Shown here: in pieces, positions 5,860 to 11,962 of the stretch | How the letters are laid out: each line of letters starts with the position of its first letter | How positions within the stretch are numbered: position 1 is the stretch's first letter | Assembly (NCBI GenBank): GCA_938014855.1 | Contig: CALLQM010000250.1 | Span: 1-11,962, forward strand | DNA length: 11,962 nt | Origin: an uncultured Clostridia bacterium | Lineage (GTDB): Bacteria; Bacillota; Clostridia; Oscillospirales; Ruminococcaceae | Reading direction: 5' to 3' | Notes under the pieces: generated by a model | The model's input: only the letters and a program-made list of their open reading frames with translations | Told to the model about the DNA's origin: nothing | Databases searched by the model: none | Program-made: the position numbers and the translations under genes

Positions 5860-6747
5860 ATGAAAAAGACTATTTTTAAAGGCTCTGGTTGTGCGATTAT
5901 AACCCCTATGTGTGAAGATGGCTCTATTAATTGGGATGAACTAGGTCGCATTATTGACAGCCAAATTGAAAACGGAACAGATGCAATTATAATAGCTGGT
6001 ACAACCGGTGAAGCATCTACTTTTAGTGATGAAGAACATGTTGAAGCGTTTCGGTATACGGTTAAACGTGTAGGCGGTCGTGTGCCTGTTGTGGCAGGGG
6101 CTGGCAGCAACCATACAGACTATGCGGCATGGCTCTCCAAAGAAGCAAAGGCGGTCGGTGTGGATGCACTGCTGCATGTTACTCCATATTATAATAAAAC
6201 TTCGCAAAAAGGTTTGATTAGTCATTTTACGGCTATTGCAGATGCGACCGATTTGCCAGTCATTCTATATAATGTTCCCAGCCGAACCGGCATGACCATT
6301 CAACCAGAAACCTACTTAGCCCTCTCAAAACATCCAAATATCGTAGCGGCTAAAGAAGCAAGCGGTAATTTTTCCGCCATTGCTAAAACCCGTTACCTAT
6401 GTGGTGATAATCTTGATATTTATTCTGGAAATGATGACCAGATTGTACCAATCTTATCTTTGGGCGGTAAGGGCGTCATATCTGTTCTTTCCAATGTAAT
6501 GCCCAAAGCAACTCATGATCTTTGTCAACTTTATTTTGATGGTAAGACTGAAGAAAGTTCAAATCTGCAAATTCAACTTATGGGGTTAATTAATGCACTA
6601 TTCTGCGATGTTAATCCAATTCCGGTAAAAGAAGCAATGAACTTACTTGGATGGAAAGCTGGTCAATGCAGACTGCCACTAGCAGATATGAGTGACGCAG
6701 GACGTGAATTGCTTATTAAAGAAATGAAAGCCATTAAACTACTTTAA
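5860..6747 (+). CDS. dapA: 4-hydroxy-tetrahydrodipicolinate synthase
   Basis: A 295-residue TIM-barrel aldolase that condenses pyruvate with aspartate semialdehyde, the committed step to diaminopimelate and lysine. Every active-site residue is present with a constant offset of 4 from the Escherichia coli enzyme: Thr48 and Thr49 in GTTGE, Tyr111 in PYYN, Tyr137 and Arg142 in YNVPSRTG, and the Schiff-base lysine Lys165 in AAKEASGN. The pyruvate-binding GNDD (190-193) and the conserved NPIPVKEAMNLLG (252-264) are also seen. Length is normal. AAAGGA lies about 12 nt before ATG 5860. It uses the product of asd upstream and feeds dapB 19 nt downstream, all under the lysine riboswitch. Confidence 0.98.
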   Translation: MKKTIFKGSGCAIITPMCEDGSINWDELGRIIDSQIENGTDAIIIAGTTGEASTFSDEEHVEAFRYTVKRVGGRVPVVAGAGSNHTDYAAWLSKEAKAVGVDALLHVTPYYNKTSQKGLISHFTAIADATDLPVILYNVPSRTGMTIQPETYLALSKHPNIVAAKEASGNFSAIAKTRYLCGDNLDIYSGNDDQIVPILSLGGKGVISVLSNVMPKATHDLCQLYFDGKTEESSNLQIQLMGLINALFCDVNPIPVKEAMNLLGWKAGQCRLPLADMSDAGRELLIKEMKAIKLL

Positions 6748-6766
6748 TTGGCTGATGGAGGTTTAA

Positions 6767-7516
6767 ATGAGACGGATTTTGTTATCCGGATGTAATGGTA
6801 AAATGGGGCGAATGATTACTTCGTGTGTAAAAGATCGGGATGACTGTATGATTGTTGCTGGAATAGATATTTCAGGAACAGTTTTGGACGCATACCCTGT
6901 CTTCACCTCTATCGAAGAGTGCAGTGTAGATGCTGATGTCATTATTGATTTTTCACATCCAAGCGCACTCGAACCATTGCTCGATTTTGCAGTAAAAAAG
7001 CAATTGCCTGCTGTAATTGCAACTACAGGACTTTCAGCAGAGCAAATTAATTTAATTCATGAAAAAGCGAACGAAGTTCCACTGTTTTTTACATTTAATA
7101 TGTCATTGGGAGTAAATCTTTTGGCTCAACTTGCAAAAAAAGCCGCTGCTGTTCTTGGTAATCAATTTGATATTGAGATTATAGAGATGCATCATAATCA
7201 AAAGATAGATGCCCCGAGTGGCACTGCCTTGATGCTCGCAGATGCAGTTTCTAGTTCCTTAGAAAGCGAACCTCAATATATTTACGATCGCCATGCAATC
7301 CGTAAAAAACGATCTAAAAATGAAATTGGTATCCATTCGGTACGTGGTGGTACCATTGTGGGTGAACACGAAGTTGTTTTTGCTGGTCGTGATGAAGTTA
7401 TAAAACTTTCACATTCCGCTTCTAGCAAAGAGGTGTTTGCTGTAGGAAGCATTAATGCCGCACTTTTCCTCTGCGGTAAGAACAACGGATTATACGATAT
7501 GGGAGACCTTGTTTGA
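6767..7516 (+). CDS. dapB: 4-hydroxy-tetrahydrodipicolinate reductase
   Basis: A 249-residue enzyme that reduces the DapA product to tetrahydrodipicolinate with NAD(P)H. The Rossmann loop is GCNGKMGRM (residues 8-16). DFSHPSA (61-67) and ATTGLS (85-90) follow the nucleotide-binding fold. The catalytic signature EMHHNQKIDAPSGTAL (140-155) includes His142, the general acid, and Lys146. A C-terminal SVRGGTIVGEHEVVFAG is also conserved. GGAGG lies 6 nt before ATG 6767. The order asd-dapA-dapB with short gaps is a classical lysine operon. Later steps (for example dapL or lysA) are not in this window, so the rest of the pathway must be encoded elsewhere. Confidence 0.98.
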   Translation: MRRILLSGCNGKMGRMITSCVKDRDDCMIVAGIDISGTVLDAYPVFTSIEECSVDADVIIDFSHPSALEPLLDFAVKKQLPAVIATTGLSAEQINLIHEKANEVPLFFTFNMSLGVNLLAQLAKKAAAVLGNQFDIEIIEMHHNQKIDAPSGTALMLADAVSSSLESEPQYIYDRHAIRKKRSKNEIGIHSVRGGTIVGEHEVVFAGRDEVIKLSHSASSKEVFAVGSINAALFLCGKNNGLYDMGDLV

Positions 7517-7541
7517 TGAACTGAGAAAGGAAGTGCTTATT

Positions 7542-8024
7542 ATGAATGGCGTATCAAGGATGACTGTTTGCGAAGATGTGGCACTTGTTACATTTCATAA
7601 AGTGCCGAATGAACTTTCTTTAATTACAAAAATTTTTACTGAATTTGCAAAAGCACAGATCAATCTTGATATGATCAGTCAAACTGCACCGCAAGGACAT
7701 TTTATCGACATTTCCTTTACGTTGCCATCTGATCAATTGATGAAAGTACTAGAATTAGCAGGTAAATTCCGTGAAATGCATTCTGCATTGAAACCGATGA
7801 TCAGCAATGGAAACTGCAAACTTCAGCTTTACGGTGAAGAGATGAAAACAATGTATGGAGTAGCCGCTTCTGCAATTGAAGCAATTGCAGAGACAAATGT
7901 CGAATTAGCACTTATTACAACCAGTGAAGTGGACATTTCCCTTTTGGTTACACAGCCACATTGTAGCGAAGCAATTGAATCACTTGTAAAAACATTTAAG
8001 GTGAAAGCTGAATATTTAGTATAA
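7542..8024 (+). CDS. Stand-alone tandem ACT-domain protein, aspartokinase regulatory-like
   Basis: A 160-residue protein starting at ATG 7542 (MNGVSRMTV), preceded by AAAGGAAG about 8 nt upstream. An in-frame start at 7455 lies inside dapB and is less likely. It appears to be two ACT domains back to back. The first (about 12-80) has ALVTFHKVPNELSLITKIF and the effector-loop-like INLDMISQ. The second (about 85-158) has KTMYGVAASAIEAIAE and ALITTSEVDISLLV, which closely resembles the ISTSE-x-KIS motif of aspartokinase regulatory domains. No kinase domain precedes it. Aspartokinase feeds directly into Asd. In Bacillus subtilis a separately translated beta subunit of similar size consists of the same two ACT domains, so this could be a free regulatory subunit or a lysine/threonine sensor for an aspartokinase encoded elsewhere. 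That role is inferred. It is the last gene of the lysine operon, 25 nt after dapB. Confidence 0.85.
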   Translation: MNGVSRMTVCEDVALVTFHKVPNELSLITKIFTEFAKAQINLDMISQTAPQGHFIDISFTLPSDQLMKVLELAGKFREMHSALKPMISNGNCKLQLYGEEMKTMYGVAASAIEAIAETNVELALITTSEVDISLLVTQPHCSEAIESLVKTFKVKAEYLV

Positions 8025-8061
8025 AAAAGGATGAAGGATTTAAAATCCTTCATCCTTTTTT
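8023..8061. terminator. Bidirectional terminator between the lysine operon and radC
   Basis: AAAAAAGGATGAAGGATT (8023-8040) and AATCCTTCATCCTTTTTT (8044-8061) form an 18-bp perfect stem around TAA. A GC-containing core is flanked by A and T runs, so it serves both strands. It overlaps the stop codons of the plus-strand ACT gene (8022-8024) and the minus-strand radC (8062-8060). Confidence 0.92.
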
Positions 8062-8752
8062 ATACTGTATTTTGAAATGTAAAGAAACCTGAACTTCGCA
8101 TTGAAACATAATCGGAACCTGCAAAAATAAAATGATCGATTAATTTAATTTTTGCTACTTCCAATGCTTGATAAATAGTTTGAGTTGCTACAAAATCAGC
8201 ATTTGAGGGAATAGCTAATCCGTTAGGATGATTATGCGCTAAAATGACAGACACGGCAGAACTTCGAATTGCAATTTCAAGAATATTGCGTGTATACATA
8301 GGAGCAGAATTTATAGTACCCTCAATAATGAAGTCTCCATAAACGACACTGCCTTTATTATCCAAACAAAGTAAAAAAATGAGTTCTTTTTTACGCCCAA
8401 TAAATTTTGGACGAATAAATTCCGCAATGGAATCTACAGATGTCAGTGTTACTGTCTTTTTATCACAATCATCCAAATAACGTCGTGCTAAATCGGGAAC
8501 CATTTTAATAAGAGTTGCAACATTGCGCCCTACCCCTTTTACTTTGCACAACTCATCAAAATTAGCATTAAATACTGCAGACAAAGAGCCAAACTGTTTT
8601 AATAGTCGATGTGCTAATTCATTTGTATCTCGCTGAGGTATAGCATAGAACAAAAGCAGTTCCAACACATTATGTGCTTCAAAATCGTCTAACCCATTTT
8701 TTAAAAAACGGTCTTTTAAACGTTGCCTATGTCCTTCATGAACGCTTGACAT
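8060..8752 (-). CDS. radC: RadC/UPF0758 family JAB-domain protein
   Basis: A 230-residue protein with the usual RadC plan: an N-terminal helical part with LLLFYAIPQRDTNELAHRLL, a helix-hairpin-helix (KVKGVGRNVATLIKM, about residues 70-84), then an MPN+/JAMM metal-binding domain. JAMM residues are visible as Glu144 (EGTINSAP), His173 and His175 in AHNHPNG, Ser183 and Asp186. In other proteins this motif binds zinc and supports peptidase chemistry. The original DNA-repair role of RadC has been questioned, so the function is uncertain. GGTGG lies about 7 nt before ATG 8752. It follows pyrE by 24 nt, implying co-transcription, and ends in the shared terminator. Confidence 0.95.
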   Translation of the reverse strand: MSSVHEGHRQRLKDRFLKNGLDDFEAHNVLELLLFYAIPQRDTNELAHRLLKQFGSLSAVFNANFDELCKVKGVGRNVATLIKMVPDLARRYLDDCDKKTVTLTSVDSIAEFIRPKFIGRKKELIFLLCLDNKGSVVYGDFIIEGTINSAPMYTRNILEIAIRSSAVSVILAHNHPNGLAIPSNADFVATQTIYQALEVAKIKLIDHFIFAGSDYVSMRSSGFFTFQNTV

Positions 8753-8776
8753 ACGCTCACCACCGCAAATTTTCCA

Positions 8777-9364
8777 TTATTTTTTGCTTAAATTTCTGCT
8801 TCCTGGCTTAATAGGCGGATTTTTTCCCTCTTTGCACAACGGGCATTCATCAACCTCCCAAGATACAACTTTAACCGGATAAACTGATTTAAATGGTACT
8901 CCAAAATCCACTTTACCATTACTGCGGTCAACGATTGAACCGATTCCAACCACTACGCCACCAGACTGCGTTACCAATTCAGCTACTTCCTTTACAGATC
9001 CTCCGGTTGTAACGACATCTTCAACGAGCAAGCAACGCATACCTGGAGTAATCTCAAAGCCACGGCGCAAAACCATTTTTCCATCGACGCGCTCGGTAAA
9101 GAAATTTTCACATCCAATTGCACGACTGACTTCATAGGCCATTTGTACTGCACCCATTGCAGGTCCAATTACAACATCAATTTTTTCATCTTTATATTGT
9201 TCCGCTAACGCAGCACAAAGTTCTTCACTGTATTTTGGATTACGAAATATTTTTGCACACTGCATGTATTGATTGGAATGACGTCCAGATGTTAGTAAAA
9301 AATGTCCCTCTAGAAGCACACCAGCTTCTTTTAAAATAGCCTCAATTCTGTCGCGTGTAATCAT
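8777..9364 (-). CDS. pyrE: Orotate phosphoribosyltransferase
   Basis: A 195-residue enzyme that joins orotate to PRPP to give orotidine monophosphate in pyrimidine synthesis. The PRPP loop is VEDVVTTGGS (residues 114-123), with the paired acidic residues Glu115-Asp116. The flexible-loop segment TERVDGKMVLRRGFEI (90-105) supplies the lysine and arginines used in catalysis, and HFLLTSGRHSNQY near the N terminus binds the orotate side. A C-terminal ECPLCKEG with two close cysteines is an add-on seen in clostridial relatives. GAGGT is about 6 nt before ATG 9364. No other pyrimidine genes adjoin it. It shares a transcript with radC and is divergent from the pseudouridine synthase gene. Confidence 0.96.
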   Translation of the reverse strand: MITRDRIEAILKEAGVLLEGHFLLTSGRHSNQYMQCAKIFRNPKYSEELCAALAEQYKDEKIDVVIGPAMGAVQMAYEVSRAIGCENFFTERVDGKMVLRRGFEITPGMRCLLVEDVVTTGGSVKEVAELVTQSGGVVVGIGSIVDRSNGKVDFGVPFKSVYPVKVVSWEVDECPLCKEGKNPPIKPGSRNLSKK

Positions 9365-9403
9365 ATTGTTACCTCACTTGATTTTTTAATTGATTTAATC
9401 ATT

Positions 9404-9431
9404 ATTATAACAAAATTATAAATTATTGCAA
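9404..9431 (-). promoter_or_regulatory. Sigma-A type promoter for pyrE-radC
   Basis: TTGCAA (9431-9426) and a perfect TATAAT (9409-9404) on the minus strand are 16 nt apart in a very AT-rich gap. Transcription would start near 9398, leaving a leader of about 34 nt. There is no room for a PyrR-type attenuator in this leader. Confidence 0.55.
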
Positions 9432-9459
9432 ATATTGTCTACCGTATTTTTTGGTATTA

Positions 9460-9468
9460 TGCTATAAT
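9460..9468 (+). promoter_or_regulatory. Extended -10 promoter for the pseudouridine synthase gene
   Basis: TGCTATAAT (9460-9468) is a consensus extended -10 element. No good -35 stands 16-18 nt upstream (the nearest, TTGTCT at 9435-9440, is 22 nt away). The predicted start near 9475 leaves a leader of about 23 nt containing GGAGG (9488-9492). Confidence 0.5.
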
Positions 9469-9497
9469 TATCCCCATAAATAGATTTGGAGGAAATC

Positions 9498-10463
9498 ATG
9501 AAAGAATTCATCATTAATTCAAACGATGCGGGACAGCGGGTTGATAAATTTATTACGAAAGTGGTTCCAACGCTGCCCCAGTCGCTTCTTTATAAATCGA
9601 TACGCCTAAAACGAATAAAACTTAACGGGAAACGATGTCAAATATCTACACGGCTTTGCGAAGGCGATCATCTTTTACTCTATATAAATGATGAATTTTT
9701 TACAGAAACAGATCAGTCAAAGCAATTTCTAACAGCACCCATAGCTCTCTCTATTGTTTATGAGGATGATAATATTTTGTTGTTAGATAAGCGGCCTGGA
9801 TTAATTGTTCATGAAGATCAGCAACATGCGCAGGATACATTGATTAACCGAATATTGCATTATTTATATAAAAAAGGTGAATATAATCCGGAGGAAGAAA
9901 ATAGTTTTGTACCATCCTTATGTAATCGTATCGATCTTAATACTGGAGGCATTGTCATTGCTGCTAAAAATGCGCCTACTCTACGAATTTTAAATGAAAA
10001 AATTAAAGTAAGAGAGTTGTTAAAACAGTATTTATGTATTGTACATGGTACTATGCCTAAAAAAGAAGAAACATTAAAAGGATATCTTTTAAAAGATTCA
10101 AATGCAAATAAAGTTACTATTTTAGATCATCCAGTAAAAAATGGACGAACTATTTTAACACGATATCGTGTTTTAAAACAAAATAGTAAATTTTCATTAC
10201 TAGAAATCGATTTGCTGACTGGTCGTACTCACCAAATTCGAGCACATCTTGCATCCATTGGCCATCCATTATTAGGAGATACAAAATATGGTCTTAATCG
10301 AAATAATAGAGGTACTGGTTATAAATCGCAGGCACTTTACTCATATAAGCTTACTTTTCAGTTTAAAACAGATGCCGGTATTTTAAACTATTTAAATGGA
10401 AAATGCTTTGAGACAAAACAAGTTTGGTTTCGTGATGATTTTCTTTCTGGAAAGATAAAATAA
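9498..10463 (+). CDS. RluA-family pseudouridine synthase with S4 domain
   Basis: A 321-residue RNA-modifying enzyme starting at ATG 9498, 5 nt after GGAGG; an in-frame TTG at 9486 overlaps that ribosome site and is not the likely start. Residues about 11-64 form an S4 RNA-binding domain (AGQRVDKFI, SIRLKRIKLNGKR). The catalytic domain has IVYEDDNILLLDKRPGLIVH, then NRIDLNTGGIVIAAKN, where Asp146 is the expected catalytic residue. It ends with the conserved LLTGRTHQIRAHLASIGHPLLGDTKYG. The common HRLD-x-x-TSG is replaced by NRID-x-NTGG, a variant I associate with a clostridial branch. It would isomerise uridine to pseudouridine in rRNA or tRNA, but the exact site cannot be told from the sequence. 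It is a single-gene unit closed by a hairpin terminator. Confidence 0.93.
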   Translation: MKEFIINSNDAGQRVDKFITKVVPTLPQSLLYKSIRLKRIKLNGKRCQISTRLCEGDHLLLYINDEFFTETDQSKQFLTAPIALSIVYEDDNILLLDKRPGLIVHEDQQHAQDTLINRILHYLYKKGEYNPEEENSFVPSLCNRIDLNTGGIVIAAKNAPTLRILNEKIKVRELLKQYLCIVHGTMPKKEETLKGYLLKDSNANKVTILDHPVKNGRTILTRYRVLKQNSKFSLLEIDLLTGRTHQIRAHLASIGHPLLGDTKYGLNRNNRGTGYKSQALYSYKLTFQFKTDAGILNYLNGKCFETKQVWFRDDFLSGKIK

Positions 10464-10469
10464 TGGAAA

Positions 10470-10503
10470 GACCCATGCTGAAAACAGCATGGGTCAATTT
10501 TTT
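10470..10503. terminator. Intrinsic terminator after the pseudouridine synthase gene, shared with rnfB
   Basis: GACCCATGCTG (10470-10480), loop AAAA, CAGCATGGGTC (10485-10495) form an 11-bp perfect stem followed on the plus strand by AATTTTTT. Read on the minus strand the stem follows the rnfB stop by a few bases and is trailed by TTTCC, so it probably also ends the rnf transcript, though less efficiently. Confidence 0.9.
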
Positions 10504-11314
10504 ATGCGCCTTTTGAAATAACTTCACAACGAGATTCACAAGTAACAATCGCACCGGTAGGACATGCTTCTGCGCATGATCCACAATTAGTACATTTGGC
10601 CGGATCGATTGATGCAAGATTATCGGTAACGGTAATAGCCCCCGACTCACAAGTCCGTTCACATTTTTTGCAACCGATGCAGCCGCTTTTACATACTTTT
10701 CTAGTAAAAGCACCTTTATCATGCGAACTGCATCCTACAAAGATAGTACTTGTTTTTGGAATAATGCTAATTAAATGATTTGGGCAGGCTTTTGCACACA
10801 TGCCGCATCCAACACATAAAGATTTATCTACGACAGCAATGCCGTCTACAATGGATATAGCTCCATATTTGCAGGCATCTACACAATCACCGTATCCAAG
10901 GCATCCATGGGAACAGCTGCCCTTACCTTGATAAAAATAGTTACAAGCAGCACAAGATTGTTTGCCTTGATAATCCATAATGCTGTCCGTAGCATAGCAG
11001 TTACCAGAGCAATGCACCACTGCATACTGAGGCTCAACATCTTCGCTTGCAACACCAAGAGCGGCGCTTACCTTTTTTGCAACTTCACTGCCGCCTGGAA
11101 TACACAGATTCGTTTTTGCACCATCATGTGCACATGCTTTTGCATAGTCATCGCAACCAGCGTATCCACATGCACCGCAATTTGCACCCGGAAGTTCTGC
11201 TCGAATTGCTTCAAATAGTTCATCTTTCGGAACAGCCATAACTTTAGCAGCGATGACTAGAATAATAGAGGCCAACAGGCCAATTCCGCCTACAACAATC
11301 ATTGGTAATGTCAT
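10502..11314 (-). CDS. rnfB: Rnf complex subunit B, iron-sulfur protein
   Basis: A 270-residue subunit of the Rnf ferredoxin:NAD+ oxidoreductase. One N-terminal membrane helix (about residues 4-26) anchors it. The characteristic RnfB cluster domain follows, with GANCGACGYAGC: Cys46, Cys49, Cys54 and Cys71. Downstream are ferredoxin-like motifs: C167-x2-C-x2-C-x3-C177, C212-x2-C-x2-C-x3-C222 and C241-x2-C-x2-C-x3-C251. A less regular set lies between (Cys121, 124, 134, 138, 144, 148). In total 29 cysteines allow about five or six clusters, as in other clostridial RnfB. It is thought to take electrons from reduced ferredoxin and pass them to the membrane subunits. GGAGG lies 12 nt before ATG 11314. 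It is the last gene of the operon, 20 nt after rnfA. Confidence 0.96.
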   Translation of the reverse strand: MTLPMIVVGGIGLLASIILVIAAKVMAVPKDELFEAIRAELPGANCGACGYAGCDDYAKACAHDGAKTNLCIPGGSEVAKKVSAALGVASEDVEPQYAVVHCSGNCYATDSIMDYQGKQSCAACNYFYQGKGSCSHGCLGYGDCVDACKYGAISIVDGIAVVDKSLCVGCGMCAKACPNHLISIIPKTSTIFVGCSSHDKGAFTRKVCKSGCIGCKKCERTCESGAITVTDNLASIDPAKCTNCGSCAEACPTGAIVTCESRCEVISKGA

Positions 11315-11334
11315 TTGCCTTTTTCGCCTCCTAA

Positions 11335-11928
11335 TTATTTAAACAGACCGTCAACAATGCCGCTAAAGCCCATAAAACTGATTGAGCAAATAGAAGCTGC
11401 AATCAATGTGATGGGAATACCTCTAAAGGCCTTAGGCACAGTTGTGGCTGCATCTACACGTGAACGTATGCCGGAAAATAGAACCATGGCCAACATAAAG
11501 CCTAATCCTGAACCAATCGCGTTCACCATTGACTGTGCAAAATTGTAACCTTCATCCAAATTAAGGATTGTAACACCTAAAACAGCACAGTTTGTTGTAA
11601 TAAGTGGAAGGTAGATACCAAGCCCTTTATGCAGTGTTGGGATATATTTTTTCAAAACAAGTTCTATAAATTGTACCAGTGCCGCAATAATAAGAATAAA
11701 TGCAATCGTTTGTAGATATTCTAACTGCTTTGGAACGAGTATATAAGTATAAATTGGCCATGTAGCTGCAGTAGCGACTGACATTACAAATGTAACAGCA
11801 ACGCTCATTCCAAAAGCAGAATCTAGCTTTTTACTAACACCAAGAAATGGGCATATGCCAAGAAATTTTACCAGTACATAGTTATTTACTAGAACCGCAC
11901 TGACGAGAATAATTGCAAATTCTCTCAT
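11335..11928 (-). CDS. rnfA: Rnf complex subunit A, integral membrane protein
   Basis: A 197-residue, highly hydrophobic protein with about six membrane helices. The N terminus REFAIILVSAVLVNNYVLVKFLGICPFLGVSKK is the family hallmark; its cysteine, together with Cys in LITTNCAVLGV, belongs to the conserved pair shared with RnfE that is thought to hold an iron-sulfur centre inside the membrane. VDAATTVPKAFRGIPI near the C terminus is also conserved. I prefer ATG 11928, 9 nt after GGAGG (11942-11938); a TTG at 11931 would add one residue. RnfA helps carry electrons across the membrane and build the sodium or proton gradient. It lies between probable rnfE and rnfB, the usual order in rnfCDGEAB. 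Confidence 0.97.
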   Translation of the reverse strand: MREFAIILVSAVLVNNYVLVKFLGICPFLGVSKKLDSAFGMSVAVTFVMSVATAATWPIYTYILVPKQLEYLQTIAFILIIAALVQFIELVLKKYIPTLHKGLGIYLPLITTNCAVLGVTILNLDEGYNFAQSMVNAIGSGLGFMLAMVLFSGIRSRVDAATTVPKAFRGIPITLIAASICSISFMGFSGIVDGLFK

Positions 11929-11962
11929 CAATTACAGCCTCCTTTCTGTGCTGCAGCGCAGG
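11928..11962 (-). CDS. rnfE: Probable last codons of rnfE (partial)
   Basis: In the frame ending with TGA at 11930-11928, which overlaps the rnfA ATG as TGATG, the last residues read CAAAQKGGCN. A short cysteine-containing tail and stop/start overlap would suit the gene normally upstream of rnfA, rnfE. Another frame also closes with a stop (TAA at 11934-11932), so the choice rests on gene order and overlap only. Confidence 0.35.
   Translation of the reverse strand, partial: CAAAQKGGCN

Noticed and set aside
9365..9400. PyrR attenuator in the pyrE leader
   Set aside because: The leader from the predicted start is only about 34 nt, with no anti-antiterminator consensus and no terminator hairpin.
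10907..11218. 103-codon plus-strand open frame opposite rnfB
   Set aside because: Antisense shadow of the cysteine-rich rnfB; low-quality composition and no ribosome site.
1..11962. Mobile element, CRISPR array, prophage or defence island
   Set aside because: No transposase, integrase, direct-repeat array, tRNA-flanked att site or defence gene is visible; all genes are core metabolic or ranthipeptide genes with similar base composition.

Overview
The window is ordinary chromosomal DNA from an AT-rich, low-GC anaerobic Firmicute of class Clostridia, most likely a gut Oscillospiraceae/Ruminococcaceae-type bacterium. This rests on a SCIFF ranthipeptide (scfA/scfB) beside yajC and queA-tgt, a lysine riboswitch of the Firmicute type, strong AGGAGG-like ribosome sites, sigma-A promoters and an Rnf complex with a long cysteine-rich RnfB. 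No tRNA, rRNA, transposon or CRISPR array is visible.

Left block (1-4321, minus strand): queA and tgt (queuosine in tRNA), then yajC (Sec accessory), a small four-helix membrane protein of the TIGR04086 type, scfA (48-residue six-cysteine peptide) and scfB (its radical SAM maturase). Promoter-like sites lie before yajC and before scfA. Two strong hairpins separate scfA from scfB, which would favour peptide over enzyme. The last 37 or so codons of the scfB frame, at the window edge, read as the BRCT domain of NAD-dependent DNA ligase instead of the expected SPASM region. This is either an assembly chimera at a contig end or a rearrangement.

Centre (4379-8061, plus strand): a TTGACA-17-TAATAT promoter drives a lysine riboswitch with an intrinsic terminator, followed by asd, dapA, dapB and a stand-alone tandem-ACT protein resembling the regulatory half of aspartokinase. 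Together these form a lysine/diaminopimelate operon, repressed at the RNA level by lysine and perhaps also by an ACT effector sensor. An 18-bp bidirectional terminator closes it against the convergent pyrE-radC pair.

Right block: pyrE-radC (minus strand) is divergent from an RluA-family pseudouridine synthase (plus strand, 9498-10463). That gene ends in a hairpin terminator shared with the convergent rnf operon, of which rnfB, rnfA and probably the last codons of rnfE are present. Rnf couples ferredoxin:NAD+ electron transfer to ion pumping.

All gene identities come from reading protein motifs, without database searches. The main points for follow-up are the scfB/ligA junction, the scfA promoter and hairpin arrangement, the hairpin over the TIGR04086-family start, and the free-standing ACT protein.
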